A DNA stretch of 64,000 nt from Rhodoglobus sp. (GTDB lineage: Bacteria; Actinomycetota; Actinomycetes; Actinomycetales; Microbacteriaceae). Below, one piece after another: positions 1 to 12,254 of this stretch (position 1 is the stretch's first letter; the number at the start of each line of letters is the position of its first letter). The stretch spans positions 1-64,000 of the forward strand of contig JAODAQ010000044.1 in assembly GCA_025463515.1 (NCBI GenBank), written 5' to 3'. The translations under genes and the position numbers were made by a program. The notes below the pieces were generated by a model. The model had not been told where the DNA came from and ran no database searches. It saw nothing but the letters and a program-made list of their open reading frames with translations.

Positions 1-636
1 GCCGGGGCCAGCGCGCTCGGCCTGTTCGGGTCGGCCGCCGCGCCCGTTGCGCTCGTCGGCAGCCTCGCGATCGCGGTCGCGCTCGGCGGCGGCGTGGTCG
101 CCATCACCTCGAATGCGCCGGATGCCGACACCACCGCGTCCACGTCGACCAGCGACACGGGCACCGATACCGTCGCGCAGGGGCCGCTCACGGTCGTGGC
201 CGACATCCCCACCCCGGTGCCCTCGCCCGTGGACCCGTCGAACGTCGACGGCGTCGTCGGCGGAGTCGGCACCGTCGTGGACTCCGTGATCGACACGGTG
301 ACGGATGACAGCGGCCAGCTCGCGAGCGTGAGCCTCAGCCTGAGCGGCACGGGTACCCCCGGCGCGCAGGTCTCGCTGCAGGCGCTCGGACAGGTGTACG
401 CGACCACGACGGTCAGCGCGGACGGGCACTACTCGATCAGCGCGTCGGCGATCCCCGGTGGACTCGCCTCGCTCGACCTCGTGCAGACCGTCGACCGCGA
501 GTACCTGAAGGGGCTGCTCGGCACGGGCATCCTCGGCAATGTTCTCGGCACTGTCGACGAGCTGATCAACAAGCTGGTGAAGCCGCTCGGGCTGGCCAGC
601 AGCTCCGGCGGGATCGCCGTCAACCTCGTCGGCTGA
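1..636 (+). CDS. C-terminal part of a membrane-anchored protein with TM segment and Ig-like/adhesin-like domain (5' end outside window)
   Basis: Frame 1 is open from base 1 (AGASALGLFGSAAAPVALVGSLAIAVALGGGVVAIT TM helix, then SLSLSGTGTPGAQVSLQALGQVYATTTVSADGHYSISA Ig-like repeat); stop at 636. Confidence 0.6.
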   Translation, partial: AGASALGLFGSAAAPVALVGSLAIAVALGGGVVAITSNAPDADTTASTSTSDTGTDTVAQGPLTVVADIPTPVPSPVDPSNVDGVVGGVGTVVDSVIDTVTDDSGQLASVSLSLSGTGTPGAQVSLQALGQVYATTTVSADGHYSISASAIPGGLASLDLVQTVDREYLKGLLGTGILGNVLGTVDELINKLVKPLGLASSSGGIAVNLVG

Positions 637-697
637 GCGCTTCCCGACGGTTCCGGTGTGATCTCGGCCGTGCCTCACGACGCGCTACAGGATTCGA

Positions 698-746
698 GTG
701 GCGCTACAGAAATCTCTGCAGCGCCACAAGAAAGCTGTAGCGCCAC
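698..746. terminator. Hairpin array between convergent genes
   Basis: GTGGCGCTACAG (698-709) pairs with CTGCAGCGCCAC (716-727, one mismatch) or perfectly with CTGTAGCGCCAC (735-746). Confidence 0.5.
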
Positions 747-908
747 GCGCTGCGAAATTACTTTGGCGCACTCGCGTCATAGTTGCGCGGTTGGGCAGTC
801 TCCCTAGGTAGGACATACCCGTCCCGCCTCCCCGACGTCAATCTGGGAGGCAACGGCCCCGCCCCTGCGCCCCCAGAACGCAGGACGCGGGGCCGGTTCC
901 GTTAACGC

Positions 909-974
909 ACTCTGCGGGCAGGTTGGCGAGGTGCGGCGATATTTCGCCGGATCTCGCCACTCTGCCCGCAGAAT
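909..974. repeat. Long imperfect inverted repeat with nested hairpin downstream of sdhB
   Basis: ACTCTGCGGGCAGGTTGGCGAG (909-930) versus CTCGCCACTCTGCCCGCAGAAT (953-974), 19/22 complementary; loop contains CGGCGA-TATT-TCGCCG. Confidence 0.7.
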
Positions 975-985
975 GGCGCAAGAAG

Positions 986-1747
986 CTACGGCTTGCCGCG
1001 GAGGATGGCCTGCTTGACCTCGGCGATGGCCTGCGTCACCTGGATGCCGCGGGGGCAGGCATCCGTGCAGTTGAAGGTCGTGCGGCAGCGCCACACGCCT
1101 TCCTTGTCGTTGAGGATGTCGAGGCGCACCTGGGCGTTCTCGTCGCGCGAGTCGAAGATGAAGCGGTGCGCGTTCACGATCGCCGCCGGGCCGAAGTACT
1201 GGCCGTCGGTCCAGAACACGGGGCAGCTCGACGTGCACGCGGCGCACAGGATGCACTTGGTGGTGTCGTCGAAGCGCGCGCGCTCCACGGGGCTCTGCTT
1301 GCGCTCCTTGCCGTCCTTGGGCAGTCCGCCGGCCATGAGGAACGGGTTCACCGACTTGAAGGAGTCGAAGAACGGCTCCATGTCGACGACGAGGTCCTTC
1401 TCGAGCGGCAGGCCCTTGATCGCCTCGACGTAGATCGGCTGCGAGATGTCGAGGTCCTTGATGAGCGTCTTGCAGGCCAGGCGGTTGCGGCCGTTGATGC
1501 GCATGGCGTCCGAGCCGCACACGCCGTGGGCGCACGAGCGGCGGAACGTGAGCGAGCCGTCCTGCTCCCACTTGATCTTGTGGAGCGCGTCGAGCACGCG
1601 GTCGGTGCCGTGCAGCTCCACGTCGAAGTCCTGCCAGCGCGGCTCAGTGTCCACGTCCGGGTCGAAGCGGCGGATGATCAGCGTCGCGGTGAAGGTCGGG
1701 ATCTCGTCCGGCACGCTCGGCTTGGACTCCATGACAGCGTTCGACAT
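986..1747 (-). CDS. sdhB: Succinate dehydrogenase iron-sulfur subunit
   Basis: Fe-S Cys motifs CAHGVCGSDAMRING and CILCAACTSSCPVFW; last gene of sdhCDAB. Confidence 0.95.
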   Translation of the reverse strand: MSNAVMESKPSVPDEIPTFTATLIIRRFDPDVDTEPRWQDFDVELHGTDRVLDALHKIKWEQDGSLTFRRSCAHGVCGSDAMRINGRNRLACKTLIKDLDISQPIYVEAIKGLPLEKDLVVDMEPFFDSFKSVNPFLMAGGLPKDGKERKQSPVERARFDDTTKCILCAACTSSCPVFWTDGQYFGPAAIVNAHRFIFDSRDENAQVRLDILNDKEGVWRCRTTFNCTDACPRGIQVTQAIAEVKQAILRGKP

Positions 1748-3549
1748 CAGTACTTTCTCTCCATCGGCGGGTAGTTCGTGATCACGACGGGTTTCCAGTC
1801 GAGACGGATGTGCTCACCCGCGTCTGCCGACTCGGGGTCGCCCACGAGGTAGGCCATCGTGTGCACGAGGAAGTTCTCGTCGTCGCGCTTCGGGTAGTCC
1901 TCGCGCATGTGGCCGCCGCGTGACTCGTGGCGCGAGCGCGCCGAGTACACCAGCACCTCGGCGAGGTCGAGCAGGAAGCCGAGCTCGACGGCCTCGAGGA
2001 GGTCGGTGTTGAAGCGCTTGCCCTTGTCCTGCACCTGGATGTTCTTGTAGCGGGCACGCAGCGTCTCGATGAGCTCCGTGACCTCCTTGAGGCTCTCCTC
2101 GGTGCGGAAGATCTGCGCATTGCGGTCCATCGAGTCCTGCAGCTCCTTGCGGATCACCGCGATGCGCTCGGTGCCGTCACCGGACCGGACCATGTCGAGG
2201 ATCTTCTGGATGCCCGCAGTCGGGTTCTCCGGCAGCGGCAGGAACTCCACGCCGCCCTGCACGTACTTGACCGCGTTCTTGCCCGCGCGCTTGCCGAACA
2301 CGTTGATGTCGAGCAGCGAGTTGGTACCGAGGCGGTTGGAGCCGTGAACCGAGACGCACGCGCACTCGCCGGCGGCGTACAGGCCGGGCACGATGGTGGT
2401 GTTGTCGCGCAGCACCTCGGCGTCGACGTTGGTCGGGATGCCGCCCATCGCGTAGTGCGCGGTCGGCAGCACGGGCACCGGCTCGGTGTACGGCTCCACG
2501 CCCAGGTAGGTGCGGGCGAACTCCGTGATATCCGGGAGCTTCTCGTCGATGACTGCGGGCTCGAGGTGGGTGATGTCGAGGTAGAGGTAATCCTTGTTGG
2601 GGCCCGCGCCGCGTCCCTCGCGGATCTCCAGCGCCATCGAGCGGGCGACGATGTCGCGCGGTGCCAGGTCCTTCAGGGTCGGGGTGTACCGCTCCATGAA
2701 GCGCTCGCCGGTCGCGTTTCGCAGGATCGCGCCCTCGCCGCGGGCGGCTTCGGAGAGCAGGATGCCCAGGCCCGCGAGCCCGGTCGGGTGGAACTGGAAG
2801 AACTCCATGTCCTCGAGCGGCAGGCCCTTGCGCCAGATGATGCCGACGCCGTCACCGGTGAGGGTGTGCGCGTTGGACGTCGTCTTGAAGATCTTGCCGA
2901 AGCCGCCCGTCGCGAAGACGATCGCCTTCGCCTGGAATACGTGCAGCTCGCCCGTCGCGAGCTCGTAGGCGACGACGCCAGAGGGCTGGTCGACGCCGTC
3001 GACGTTCGTCATGACCATGTCGAGCACGTAGTACTCGTTGAAGAAGTTGATGCCGAGCCGTACGCAGTTCTGGTACAGGGTCTGCAGGATCATGTGCCCG
3101 GTGCGGTCGGCCGCGTAGCAGGCGCGGCGGACGGGCGCCTTGCCGTGCTCGCGCGTGTGGCCGCCGAAGCGGCGCTGGTCGATCTTGCCGTCAGGAGTGC
3201 GGTTGAAGGGCAGGCCCATGTTCTCGAGGTCGATGACCGCGTCGATGGCCTCCTTCGCGAGGATCTCGGCCGCATCCTGGTCGACGAGGTAGTCGCCGCC
3301 CTTGACGGTGTCGTAGGTGTGCCACTCCCAGTTGTCCTCCTCCACGTTGGCGAGCGCCGCGGCCATGCCGCCCTGCGCTGCCCCGGTGTGGGAGCGGGTG
3401 GGGTAGAGCTTGGAGATCACCGCGGTGCGGGCGTGCGGCCCGGCTTCGATGGCGGCGCGCATCCCGGCACCGCCTGCGCCCACGATGACGATGTCGAACT
3501 GGTGGTAGTGGACGCCGTCTACTACGGCGCCGTCTTCATGCTGCGCCAC
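1747..3549 (-). CDS. sdhA: Succinate dehydrogenase flavoprotein subunit
   Basis: FAD motif [55 protein letters not shown] start at 3549 overlapping sdhD stop. Confidence 0.95.
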   Translation of the reverse strand: MAQHEDGAVVDGVHYHQFDIVIVGAGGAGMRAAIEAGPHARTAVISKLYPTRSHTGAAQGGMAAALANVEEDNWEWHTYDTVKGGDYLVDQDAAEILAKEAIDAVIDLENMGLPFNRTPDGKIDQRRFGGHTREHGKAPVRRACYAADRTGHMILQTLYQNCVRLGINFFNEYYVLDMVMTNVDGVDQPSGVVAYELATGELHVFQAKAIVFATGGFGKIFKTTSNAHTLTGDGVGIIWRKGLPLEDMEFFQFHPTGLAGLGILLSEAARGEGAILRNATGERFMERYTPTLKDLAPRDIVARSMALEIREGRGAGPNKDYLYLDITHLEPAVIDEKLPDITEFARTYLGVEPYTEPVPVLPTAHYAMGGIPTNVDAEVLRDNTTIVPGLYAAGECACVSVHGSNRLGTNSLLDINVFGKRAGKNAVKYVQGGVEFLPLPENPTAGIQKILDMVRSGDGTERIAVIRKELQDSMDRNAQIFRTEESLKEVTELIETLRARYKNIQVQDKGKRFNTDLLEAVELGFLLDLAEVLVYSARSRHESRGGHMREDYPKRDDENFLVHTMAYLVGDPESADAGEHIRLDWKPVVITNYPPMERKY

Positions 3550-3998
3550 TAGGGCACCGGGCAGAAGCTGGGCAGAAGGTCGGCCGGGGAGCCGGCGGGG
3601 CAGGGGTCGAACGTGTAGATCACAAGAGTCCCAAGGATGAGGAGGACGGCCGTCGAGACGGCGACCGCACCGAGCAGGATGCGGCGCACGACCGGCTGGT
3701 TCGCGTAGTCGTTGATGATGGTGCGGATGCCGTTGGCGCCGTGGATGAGGGCCAGCCAGAGCAGCAGCGTGTCCCACACGACCCAGAACGGGTCGGCGAG
3801 CTTGCCGGCCACGAACGCGAAGTCGATGGCGTTGACGCCCTCGCCCGCCACGAGGTTGACGAAGAGGTGGCCGAAGATGAGGACGATGAGGACCACACCG
3901 CTCGCGCGCATGTAGATCCAGCCCCACTTCTCCCAGTTGATGCCGCGCTTCTTGCGGCGCTGGATCGCGGGGCTGCGGGGTGCTTCGATCAGGGACAT
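3549..3998 (-). CDS. sdhD: Succinate dehydrogenase hydrophobic membrane anchor
   Basis: Three TM helices, [13 protein letters not shown] motif, operon position. Confidence 0.9.
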   Translation of the reverse strand: MSLIEAPRSPAIQRRKKRGINWEKWGWIYMRASGVVLIVLIFGHLFVNLVAGEGVNAIDFAFVAGKLADPFWVVWDTLLLWLALIHGANGIRTIINDYANQPVVRRILLGAVAVSTAVLLILGTLVIYTFDPCPAGSPADLLPSFCPVP

Positions 3999-4444
3999 CA
4001 GTGCGCTCCAAAGATGTGCATGAACTGGCGCGGCACGAAGCCGATGAGGAGGACGACCCACAGGCCGATGACGATCCAGAACATCAGCCTCTGGTGCTTG
4101 GTGCCCCAGCGGGAGAAGTCGATGAGGATGATCCGCAGCCCGTTGAGCGCGTGCAGGCCGATCGCGGCGACGAGGGCGGTCTCGCCCAGGCCCATGATCG
4201 GCGTCTTGTAGGTGTCGATCACCGCGTTGTACGCCTCGGGGCTCACGCGCACGAGCGCGGTGTCGAGGATGTGCACAAGCAGGAAGAAGTAGATCGCCAC
4301 ACCCGTAATACGGTGCAGCACCCACGACCACATGCCTTCGCGCCCCCGGTACAGCGTTCCCGCCGGACGTCTCGGCATGGCGATCTTGGGCGCAGCGGGC
4401 TTGTCGCCCACCAGGGTACCCGCCGTCTTCTCTGGCACGAGCAA
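3998..4444 (-). CDS. sdhC: Succinate dehydrogenase cytochrome b556 subunit
   Basis: [25 protein letters not shown] and [13 protein letters not shown] heme-anchor motifs; TTG start preceded by GAGGAGGGG. Confidence 0.9.
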   Translation of the reverse strand: MLVPEKTAGTLVGDKPAAPKIAMPRRPAGTLYRGREGMWSWVLHRITGVAIYFFLLVHILDTALVRVSPEAYNAVIDTYKTPIMGLGETALVAAIGLHALNGLRIILIDFSRWGTKHQRLMFWIVIGLWVVLLIGFVPRQFMHIFGAH

Positions 4445-4519
4445 CCCCTCCTCGCGGAATGAGGGCCGCGTACGTTTCTTAGCGCAGCGCGGCCGGGTTT
4501 AGTCCGGAAAGCGGACGCT

Positions 4520-4567
4520 CCCCAGTGTATTCCGACGAACTGGGGCTCGCCGCTTAGGCCCACCTAA
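4520..4567. promoter_or_regulatory. Two palindromes upstream of sdhC
   Basis: CCCCAGT-N12-ACTGGGG (4520-4545) and TTAGG-CCCA-CCTAA (4554-4567), in the sdhC upstream region. Confidence 0.4.
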
Positions 4568-4621
4568 ATAGCTCGATGTCGAGATTGTTTTGGTAAGAAT
4601 CGGGATTCTTTAGGCGCTCGA

Positions 4622-5752
4622 CTACAGCGCCACCGGAGCAGACCGCCGCGCGATCACGCTCTCGTAGTGACCCACGAGCTCGTCGCAGATGCCCGACCAG
4701 GACTTGCCGAGCACGGCGCGGCGGCCGGCCTCGCCCATGCGCGCGCGCAGCTCGTCGTCGATCACGAGCCCTTCGACGAAGGCCCGCAGCTGCCCGTCGT
4801 CTCCCGGGGTGTAGAGGAAGCCGTTGACCCCGTGGTCGACGAGGTCGATCGGGCCGCCGGCGCGCGGCGCGACGACGGGGATTCCGGTCGCGTGCGCCTC
4901 CTGCACGGTCTGGCCGAAGGTCTCCTCGGTGCCGGTGTGGAGGAAGACGTCGAAGCTCGAGTACGCCGTCGCGAGGTCGGCACCGCCCATCGAGCCGAGC
5001 ATCGTCACGGGCATCCCCGCAAATTGCTTCTTGAGCAGCGGCATCGAGGGGCCGTCGCCGACGAGGACGAGCCGGATGCCGTCGAGCCCGCGCAGCGCCC
5101 CCATGCGCTCGACCTGCTTCTCCGGTGCGAGCCGGCCGACGTAGCCCACGATCACCTCGCCGCGGGGAGCGAGCCGCTGGCGCAGGCGCTGGGTGGCGGC
5201 ATCCGCCCGGTTATTGGGGTGGTAGGTCGTGAGGTCGACTCCGCGCCCCCAGCGGTCGAGCCGCCGGATGCCGGCGGCCTCGAGATCGGCCATCGAGGCG
5301 CTCGAGGGGACGAGGGTGAGGTCGGCGCCCTCGTGGATCCAGCGCACGATCCGCCAGGCGACCTTCGTGAGCGCCCCGAGGTGGTTGCGCTTCGCGTAGC
5401 CGGCGACGTCGGTCTGGAAGATGGCGACCGAGGGGATGCCCAGCCGGCCGCCCGCGGCGATGGCCTGTGCGCCGAGAAGGAACGGGGATGCCGCGTGGAT
5501 CACGTCGGGCTGGAAGTCGGCGATGAGCTTCTGCACGAGCGGGTTCGGCAGCCCCATCGGGAACTGCCGGTACGCGATAGCGGGAACCTCGTGCACGCGG
5601 AATCCGGCGTACTCCTTGGGGGCTCCCGCGGCGGGGACGATCACGATCGCCTCGTGGCCGTTCGCGGCAAGGTGGTCGAGGACCTTCTTGACGCTGTTGG
5701 TGACTCCGTTGACGGTGGGGAGGAAGCTCTCGCTGACGACCACTACGCGCAT
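4622..5752 (-). CDS. GT4-family glycosyltransferase (mannosyltransferase MgtA/PimB-like)
   Basis: MRVVVVSESFLPTVNGVTNSVKKVLDHL start, GRLAPEKQVERM, HTGTEETFGQTVQEAHATGIPVVAPRAGGP. Confidence 0.85.
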   Translation of the reverse strand: MRVVVVSESFLPTVNGVTNSVKKVLDHLAANGHEAIVIVPAAGAPKEYAGFRVHEVPAIAYRQFPMGLPNPLVQKLIADFQPDVIHAASPFLLGAQAIAAGGRLGIPSVAIFQTDVAGYAKRNHLGALTKVAWRIVRWIHEGADLTLVPSSASMADLEAAGIRRLDRWGRGVDLTTYHPNNRADAATQRLRQRLAPRGEVIVGYVGRLAPEKQVERMGALRGLDGIRLVLVGDGPSMPLLKKQFAGMPVTMLGSMGGADLATAYSSFDVFLHTGTEETFGQTVQEAHATGIPVVAPRAGGPIDLVDHGVNGFLYTPGDDGQLRAFVEGLVIDDELRARMGEAGRRAVLGKSWSGICDELVGHYESVIARRSAPVAL

Positions 5753-5840
5753 GACTATGACGCTAGAAGGGCCGGATGGCGCGGCGGGGCCGGCCTCATG
5801 GAGCCGGGGTGAATGGCTCCTTAAGTCTAAGTTTGACGCT

Positions 5841-6959
5841 ATGAGCACACCGATGGCGTTCGACGACTTCTACAGCGTGATCCCCGCCGGAGGCATCGGC
5901 TCGCGGCTGTGGCCGCTCTCCCGGGCGGACGCCCCGAAGTTCCTGCACGACCTGACCGGGTCGGGGCAGACCCTGCTGCGCGACACCTGGGACAGGCTCG
6001 TCCCGCTGTCCGGCGCCGACCGCATCATGGTCGTCACCGGGCGCGCTCACCGCGCCGCCGTCGAGGAGCAGCTGCCCGAGCTCGCGGACCCCAACGTCGT
6101 CCTCGAGAGCGAGCCGAAGGACTCGTCGGCGGCCATCGGGCTCGCCGCCGCGATCCTGCTGAAGCGGGAGCCCGACGTGATCGTCGGATCCTTCGCCGCC
6201 GACCACGTCATCCGGGACATCCGGGGGTTCCGCCGCGCGGTGGGGGAGGGCATCGCCGCCGCGCGCGCCGGCTACATCGCGACGATCGGGATCACCCCGA
6301 CCGAGCCCGCGATCGGCTTCGGCTACATCCACTGCGGGGGGCCGCTCTCGATCGAGGGCGCTCCGAACGCGGTCGGCGTCGAGTCCTTCGTGGAGAAGCC
6401 CGACCTCGCGACTGCCGAGCGCTACCTCGCCGACGGGGTGCACCTCTGGAACGGCGGCATGTTCATCGCCCGCGCCGACGTGCTCCTCGCCCAGCTGGGC
6501 CAGTCGCAGCCGGAGCTCCTCGAGGGGCTGAGCGAGCTCGCCGAGGCGTGGGACACTTCCCGCCGCGGGGCCGTGGTCGACCGGGTGTGGCCGCGCCTCA
6601 CCAAGATCGCCATCGACTACTCGGTCGCCGAGCCGGCGGCTGCCGCGGGCAGGCTCGTGGTCATCCCGGGCGACTTCGACTGGGACGACGTGGGCGACTT
6701 CGCCTCGATCGCGAAGCTCCACTCGGGCGGCCGCAAATCCGATCTCGCGATCCTGGGCGAGAACGCGCGCGTGCTCGCCGACGCCTCCACGGGCGTGGTC
6801 ATCAGCCAGAGCGGGCGCCTCATCTCCCTCATCGGCGTCACCGACATCGTCGTCGTCGACACCCCGGACGCCCTCCTCGTGACCACGACGGCCAACGCCC
6901 AGCGGGTGAAGGCCGTCGTGGACGCCCTCAAACTCTCGGGGCGCAACGACGTGCTGTGA
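5841..6959 (+). CDS. manC: Mannose-1-phosphate guanylyltransferase
   Basis: VIPAGGIGSRLWPLSRADAPKFLHDL nucleotidyltransferase motif, FVEKPD. Confidence 0.88.
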   Translation: MSTPMAFDDFYSVIPAGGIGSRLWPLSRADAPKFLHDLTGSGQTLLRDTWDRLVPLSGADRIMVVTGRAHRAAVEEQLPELADPNVVLESEPKDSSAAIGLAAAILLKREPDVIVGSFAADHVIRDIRGFRRAVGEGIAAARAGYIATIGITPTEPAIGFGYIHCGGPLSIEGAPNAVGVESFVEKPDLATAERYLADGVHLWNGGMFIARADVLLAQLGQSQPELLEGLSELAEAWDTSRRGAVVDRVWPRLTKIAIDYSVAEPAAAAGRLVVIPGDFDWDDVGDFASIAKLHSGGRKSDLAILGENARVLADASTGVVISQSGRLISLIGVTDIVVVDTPDALLVTTTANAQRVKAVVDALKLSGRNDVL

Positions 6960-6976
6960 GCTGTAACGTTTCTGGC

Positions 6977-8047
6977 ATGTCGAAGTCATTTGCATTCCGT
7001 GCCGGCGCCGTGATCGGCGCCGCCGTGCTCCTGCTCGCCGGCTGCGCGCCCGCACCGGAGAAGCCGGGCGAGAACGGCGCAGGCGAGCAGTTCTGCGCCC
7101 GCATGGTGACCAACTCCGGCGGACTCGACGACCGCTCCTTCAACGACGCGAGCTGGAAGGGCCTCCAGCAGGCCGAGAAGGACTTCGGCATCGGCGCCGA
7201 CGTCCTCGTCTCCAACTCCGAGACCGACCTCGCGCCGAACGTGCAGCAGGCCGTGGACACCGGCTGCGGCTTCGTGCTGACGGTGGGCTACGAGCTCGCC
7301 GACGCGACCGCCGACCAGGCCGCCAAGAACCCCGACATCGACTTCGCGATCGTCGACGAGGTCGTGGACGCCCCGAACGTCAAGCCCATCGTCTTCGACA
7401 CCGCCCAGGCCGCCTACCTCGCGGGCTACCTCGCAGCGGGCGTCACCAAGACCGGCAAGGTCGCGACCTTCGGCGGCGGCAACCAGCCGCCCGTCACCCT
7501 CTTCATGGACGGCTTCGTCGACGGCGTCGCGAAGTACAACGAGGTGCACGGCACGGCGGTCGTCGCCCTCGGCTGGGACAAGGCGGCACAGGACGGCGTC
7601 TTCACCGGCGACTTCGAGGACATCAACAAGGGGCTCACGATCACGCAGGGCCTTATCGACCAGGGCGCCGACGTGATCCTTCCCGTCGCGGGCCAGGTCG
7701 GCGAGGGCGCTGCTCGCGCCGCGCTCGACTCGAACGGCAAGGCCTCCATCATCTGGGTCGACTCCGACGGCTACGACGTGCTCTCCGCCGAGTTCCGGCC
7801 GGTGCTGCTCACCTCGGTGCTCAAGAACACGGGCGACGCGGTCGTCGAGATCGTGAAGTCGAGCATCGACGGCACCTTCGACAACAAGCAGTACGTCGGC
7901 ACCCTCGAGAACGGCGGGGTCGATATCGCCCCCTTCCACGACCTCGCCAGCGCAGTGAGCCCCGAGCTCTCCGCCGAGATCGACGGCCTGCGCGCCGACA
8001 TCATCAGCGGCGCGATCGCGGTGACGAGCCCGAACACCCCCAAATAG
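6977..8047 (+). CDS. BMP-family (nucleoside-binding) lipoprotein 1
   Basis: Lipobox LLLAGC; VTNSGGLDDRSFNDASWKG; TVGYELADAT. Confidence 0.9.
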   Translation: MSKSFAFRAGAVIGAAVLLLAGCAPAPEKPGENGAGEQFCARMVTNSGGLDDRSFNDASWKGLQQAEKDFGIGADVLVSNSETDLAPNVQQAVDTGCGFVLTVGYELADATADQAAKNPDIDFAIVDEVVDAPNVKPIVFDTAQAAYLAGYLAAGVTKTGKVATFGGGNQPPVTLFMDGFVDGVAKYNEVHGTAVVALGWDKAAQDGVFTGDFEDINKGLTITQGLIDQGADVILPVAGQVGEGAARAALDSNGKASIIWVDSDGYDVLSAEFRPVLLTSVLKNTGDAVVEIVKSSIDGTFDNKQYVGTLENGGVDIAPFHDLASAVSPELSAEIDGLRADIISGAIAVTSPNTPK

Positions 8048-8127
8048 CTGGTAGCGGGCGGTTTTCGGCCCCATTTGTGTCCGGCTGGTTTCCGCGCCGT
8101 CGCGAGTTTGTAACCTTTCAGCGACGG

Positions 8128-8149
8128 CCCCGAATTAGCCCGTTCGGGG
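8128..8149. terminator. Hairpin between the two BMP genes
   Basis: CCCCGAA (8128-8134) / TTCGGGG (8143-8149) perfect 7 bp stem. Confidence 0.45.
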
Positions 8150-8221
8150 TTCGTAACTTTATGTAACCTGTAAGGCACTATGTCCCGACGTTCCTCGGCG
8201 GGCAGCATCTTGGAGGACACC

Positions 8222-9322
8222 TTGAGAATCACCTCTCGCGGCCGCGTACTCGGCGGTATCGCACTGATCGGATCGAGCGCCCTCGTGCTCGCCGGTTGCG
8301 CAGCAGCACCTGAATCCACTGGCGACAGCACCGAAGGTGCCAGCGACTTCATCCCCTGTATGGTCTCCGACCTCGGTGGCTTCGACGACAAGTCGTTCAA
8401 CCAGCTCGGTTTCGAAGGCATCAACGATGCTGCCGACGCCCTCGGTGTCGAGGCCATCACCGTCCAGTCCGATGCTGAGACCGACTACGGCCCCAACATC
8501 CAGCAGCTCGTCGACCAGGGCTGCAACCTGATCGTCACGGTCGGCTTCGCCCTCTCGGCCGCCACGGTCGAGGCTGCCCTCGCCAACCCCGAGGTCGAGT
8601 TCGCCATCATCGACGACGCGGCTGACAACGACTTCGACGGCAAGGTCGACGCCCCGAACATCAAGCCCATCGTGTTCAACACGGCTCAGGCGGCGTTCCT
8701 CGTCGGCTATGCCGCGGCGAGCTACTCGAAGGCCGGAATCGTCGCGACCTGGGGCGGCATGAACTTCCCCACCGTCTCGATCTTCTCCGACGGCTTCGCC
8801 CAGGGTGTTGCGTACTACAACTCCGAGAAGGGCACCGCTGTCCAGGTCCTCGGCTACAACCCCGCCGACCCCAGCACCTACACGCTGACCGGTGGCTTCG
8901 AGGCCAACGACGTCGCCAAGTCGACTGCGCAGAACTTCATCGACCAGGGCGCCGACGTGCTGCTCCCGGTCGGTGGACCGATCTACCAGTCCGCTGTTGC
9001 CGCGATCGCCGACTCGGGCAAGGACATCGCCCTCGTCGGTGTCGACGCCGACCTGTTCGTGACGGACCCGACCACGGATGACATCATCCTCACGTCGATC
9101 CTCAAGGGCATCAAGCAGGCCACCACCGACGTGGTCTCGGCCGCTGCGGCTGGCGACTTCTCGAGCGACGCCTACGTCGGCACCCTCGAGAACGATGGAG
9201 TCGGCTACGCCGACTTCCACAACTTCGCCGACAAGGTCTCCCCTGACCTCGCTGGCGAGCTCGACACGATCAAGGCCGGCATCATCGACGGTTCCATCCC
9301 CGTCGCGTCGTACCTCGGTTAG
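8222..9322 (+). CDS. BMP-family (nucleoside-binding) lipoprotein 2
   Basis: Lipobox LVLAGC; SDLGGFDDKSFNQLGFEG; TTG start with upstream TGGAGG SD (longer ORF from 8180 also open). Confidence 0.88.
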   Translation: MRITSRGRVLGGIALIGSSALVLAGCAAAPESTGDSTEGASDFIPCMVSDLGGFDDKSFNQLGFEGINDAADALGVEAITVQSDAETDYGPNIQQLVDQGCNLIVTVGFALSAATVEAALANPEVEFAIIDDAADNDFDGKVDAPNIKPIVFNTAQAAFLVGYAAASYSKAGIVATWGGMNFPTVSIFSDGFAQGVAYYNSEKGTAVQVLGYNPADPSTYTLTGGFEANDVAKSTAQNFIDQGADVLLPVGGPIYQSAVAAIADSGKDIALVGVDADLFVTDPTTDDIILTSILKGIKQATTDVVSAAAAGDFSSDAYVGTLENDGVGYADFHNFADKVSPDLAGELDTIKAGIIDGSIPVASYLG

Positions 9323-9339
9323 TCACTAGCACCAACACC

Positions 9340-9374
9340 GGTCGGGGAGGCCAGCTCAGCTGGTCTCCCCGACC
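9340..9374. terminator. 35-bp near-perfect palindrome between lipoprotein and ABC ATPase genes
   Basis: GGTCGGGGAGGCCAGCTCAGCTGGTCTCCCCGACC. Confidence 0.75.
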
Positions 9375-9426
9375 TCGTTAACTTCCCCCACGCGGTCGAT
9401 GAAGCCCGCGCATTAGATTGGTTCAC

Positions 9427-12250
<2,824 letters not shown>

Positions 12251-12254
<4 letters not shown>

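Noticed and set aside
1927-3552. 541-aa plus-strand ORF antisense to sdhA
   Set aside because: Shadow ORF with low-complexity Arg/Val/Leu/Asp composition; sdhA on the other strand is unambiguous. Many similar long antisense ORFs in the track were rejected for the same reason.
4554-4567. TTAGG..CCTAA as a DtxR/IdeR iron box
   Set aside because: Half-site spacing (4 nt) does not match the 19-bp consensus, so it is only reported as a palindrome.
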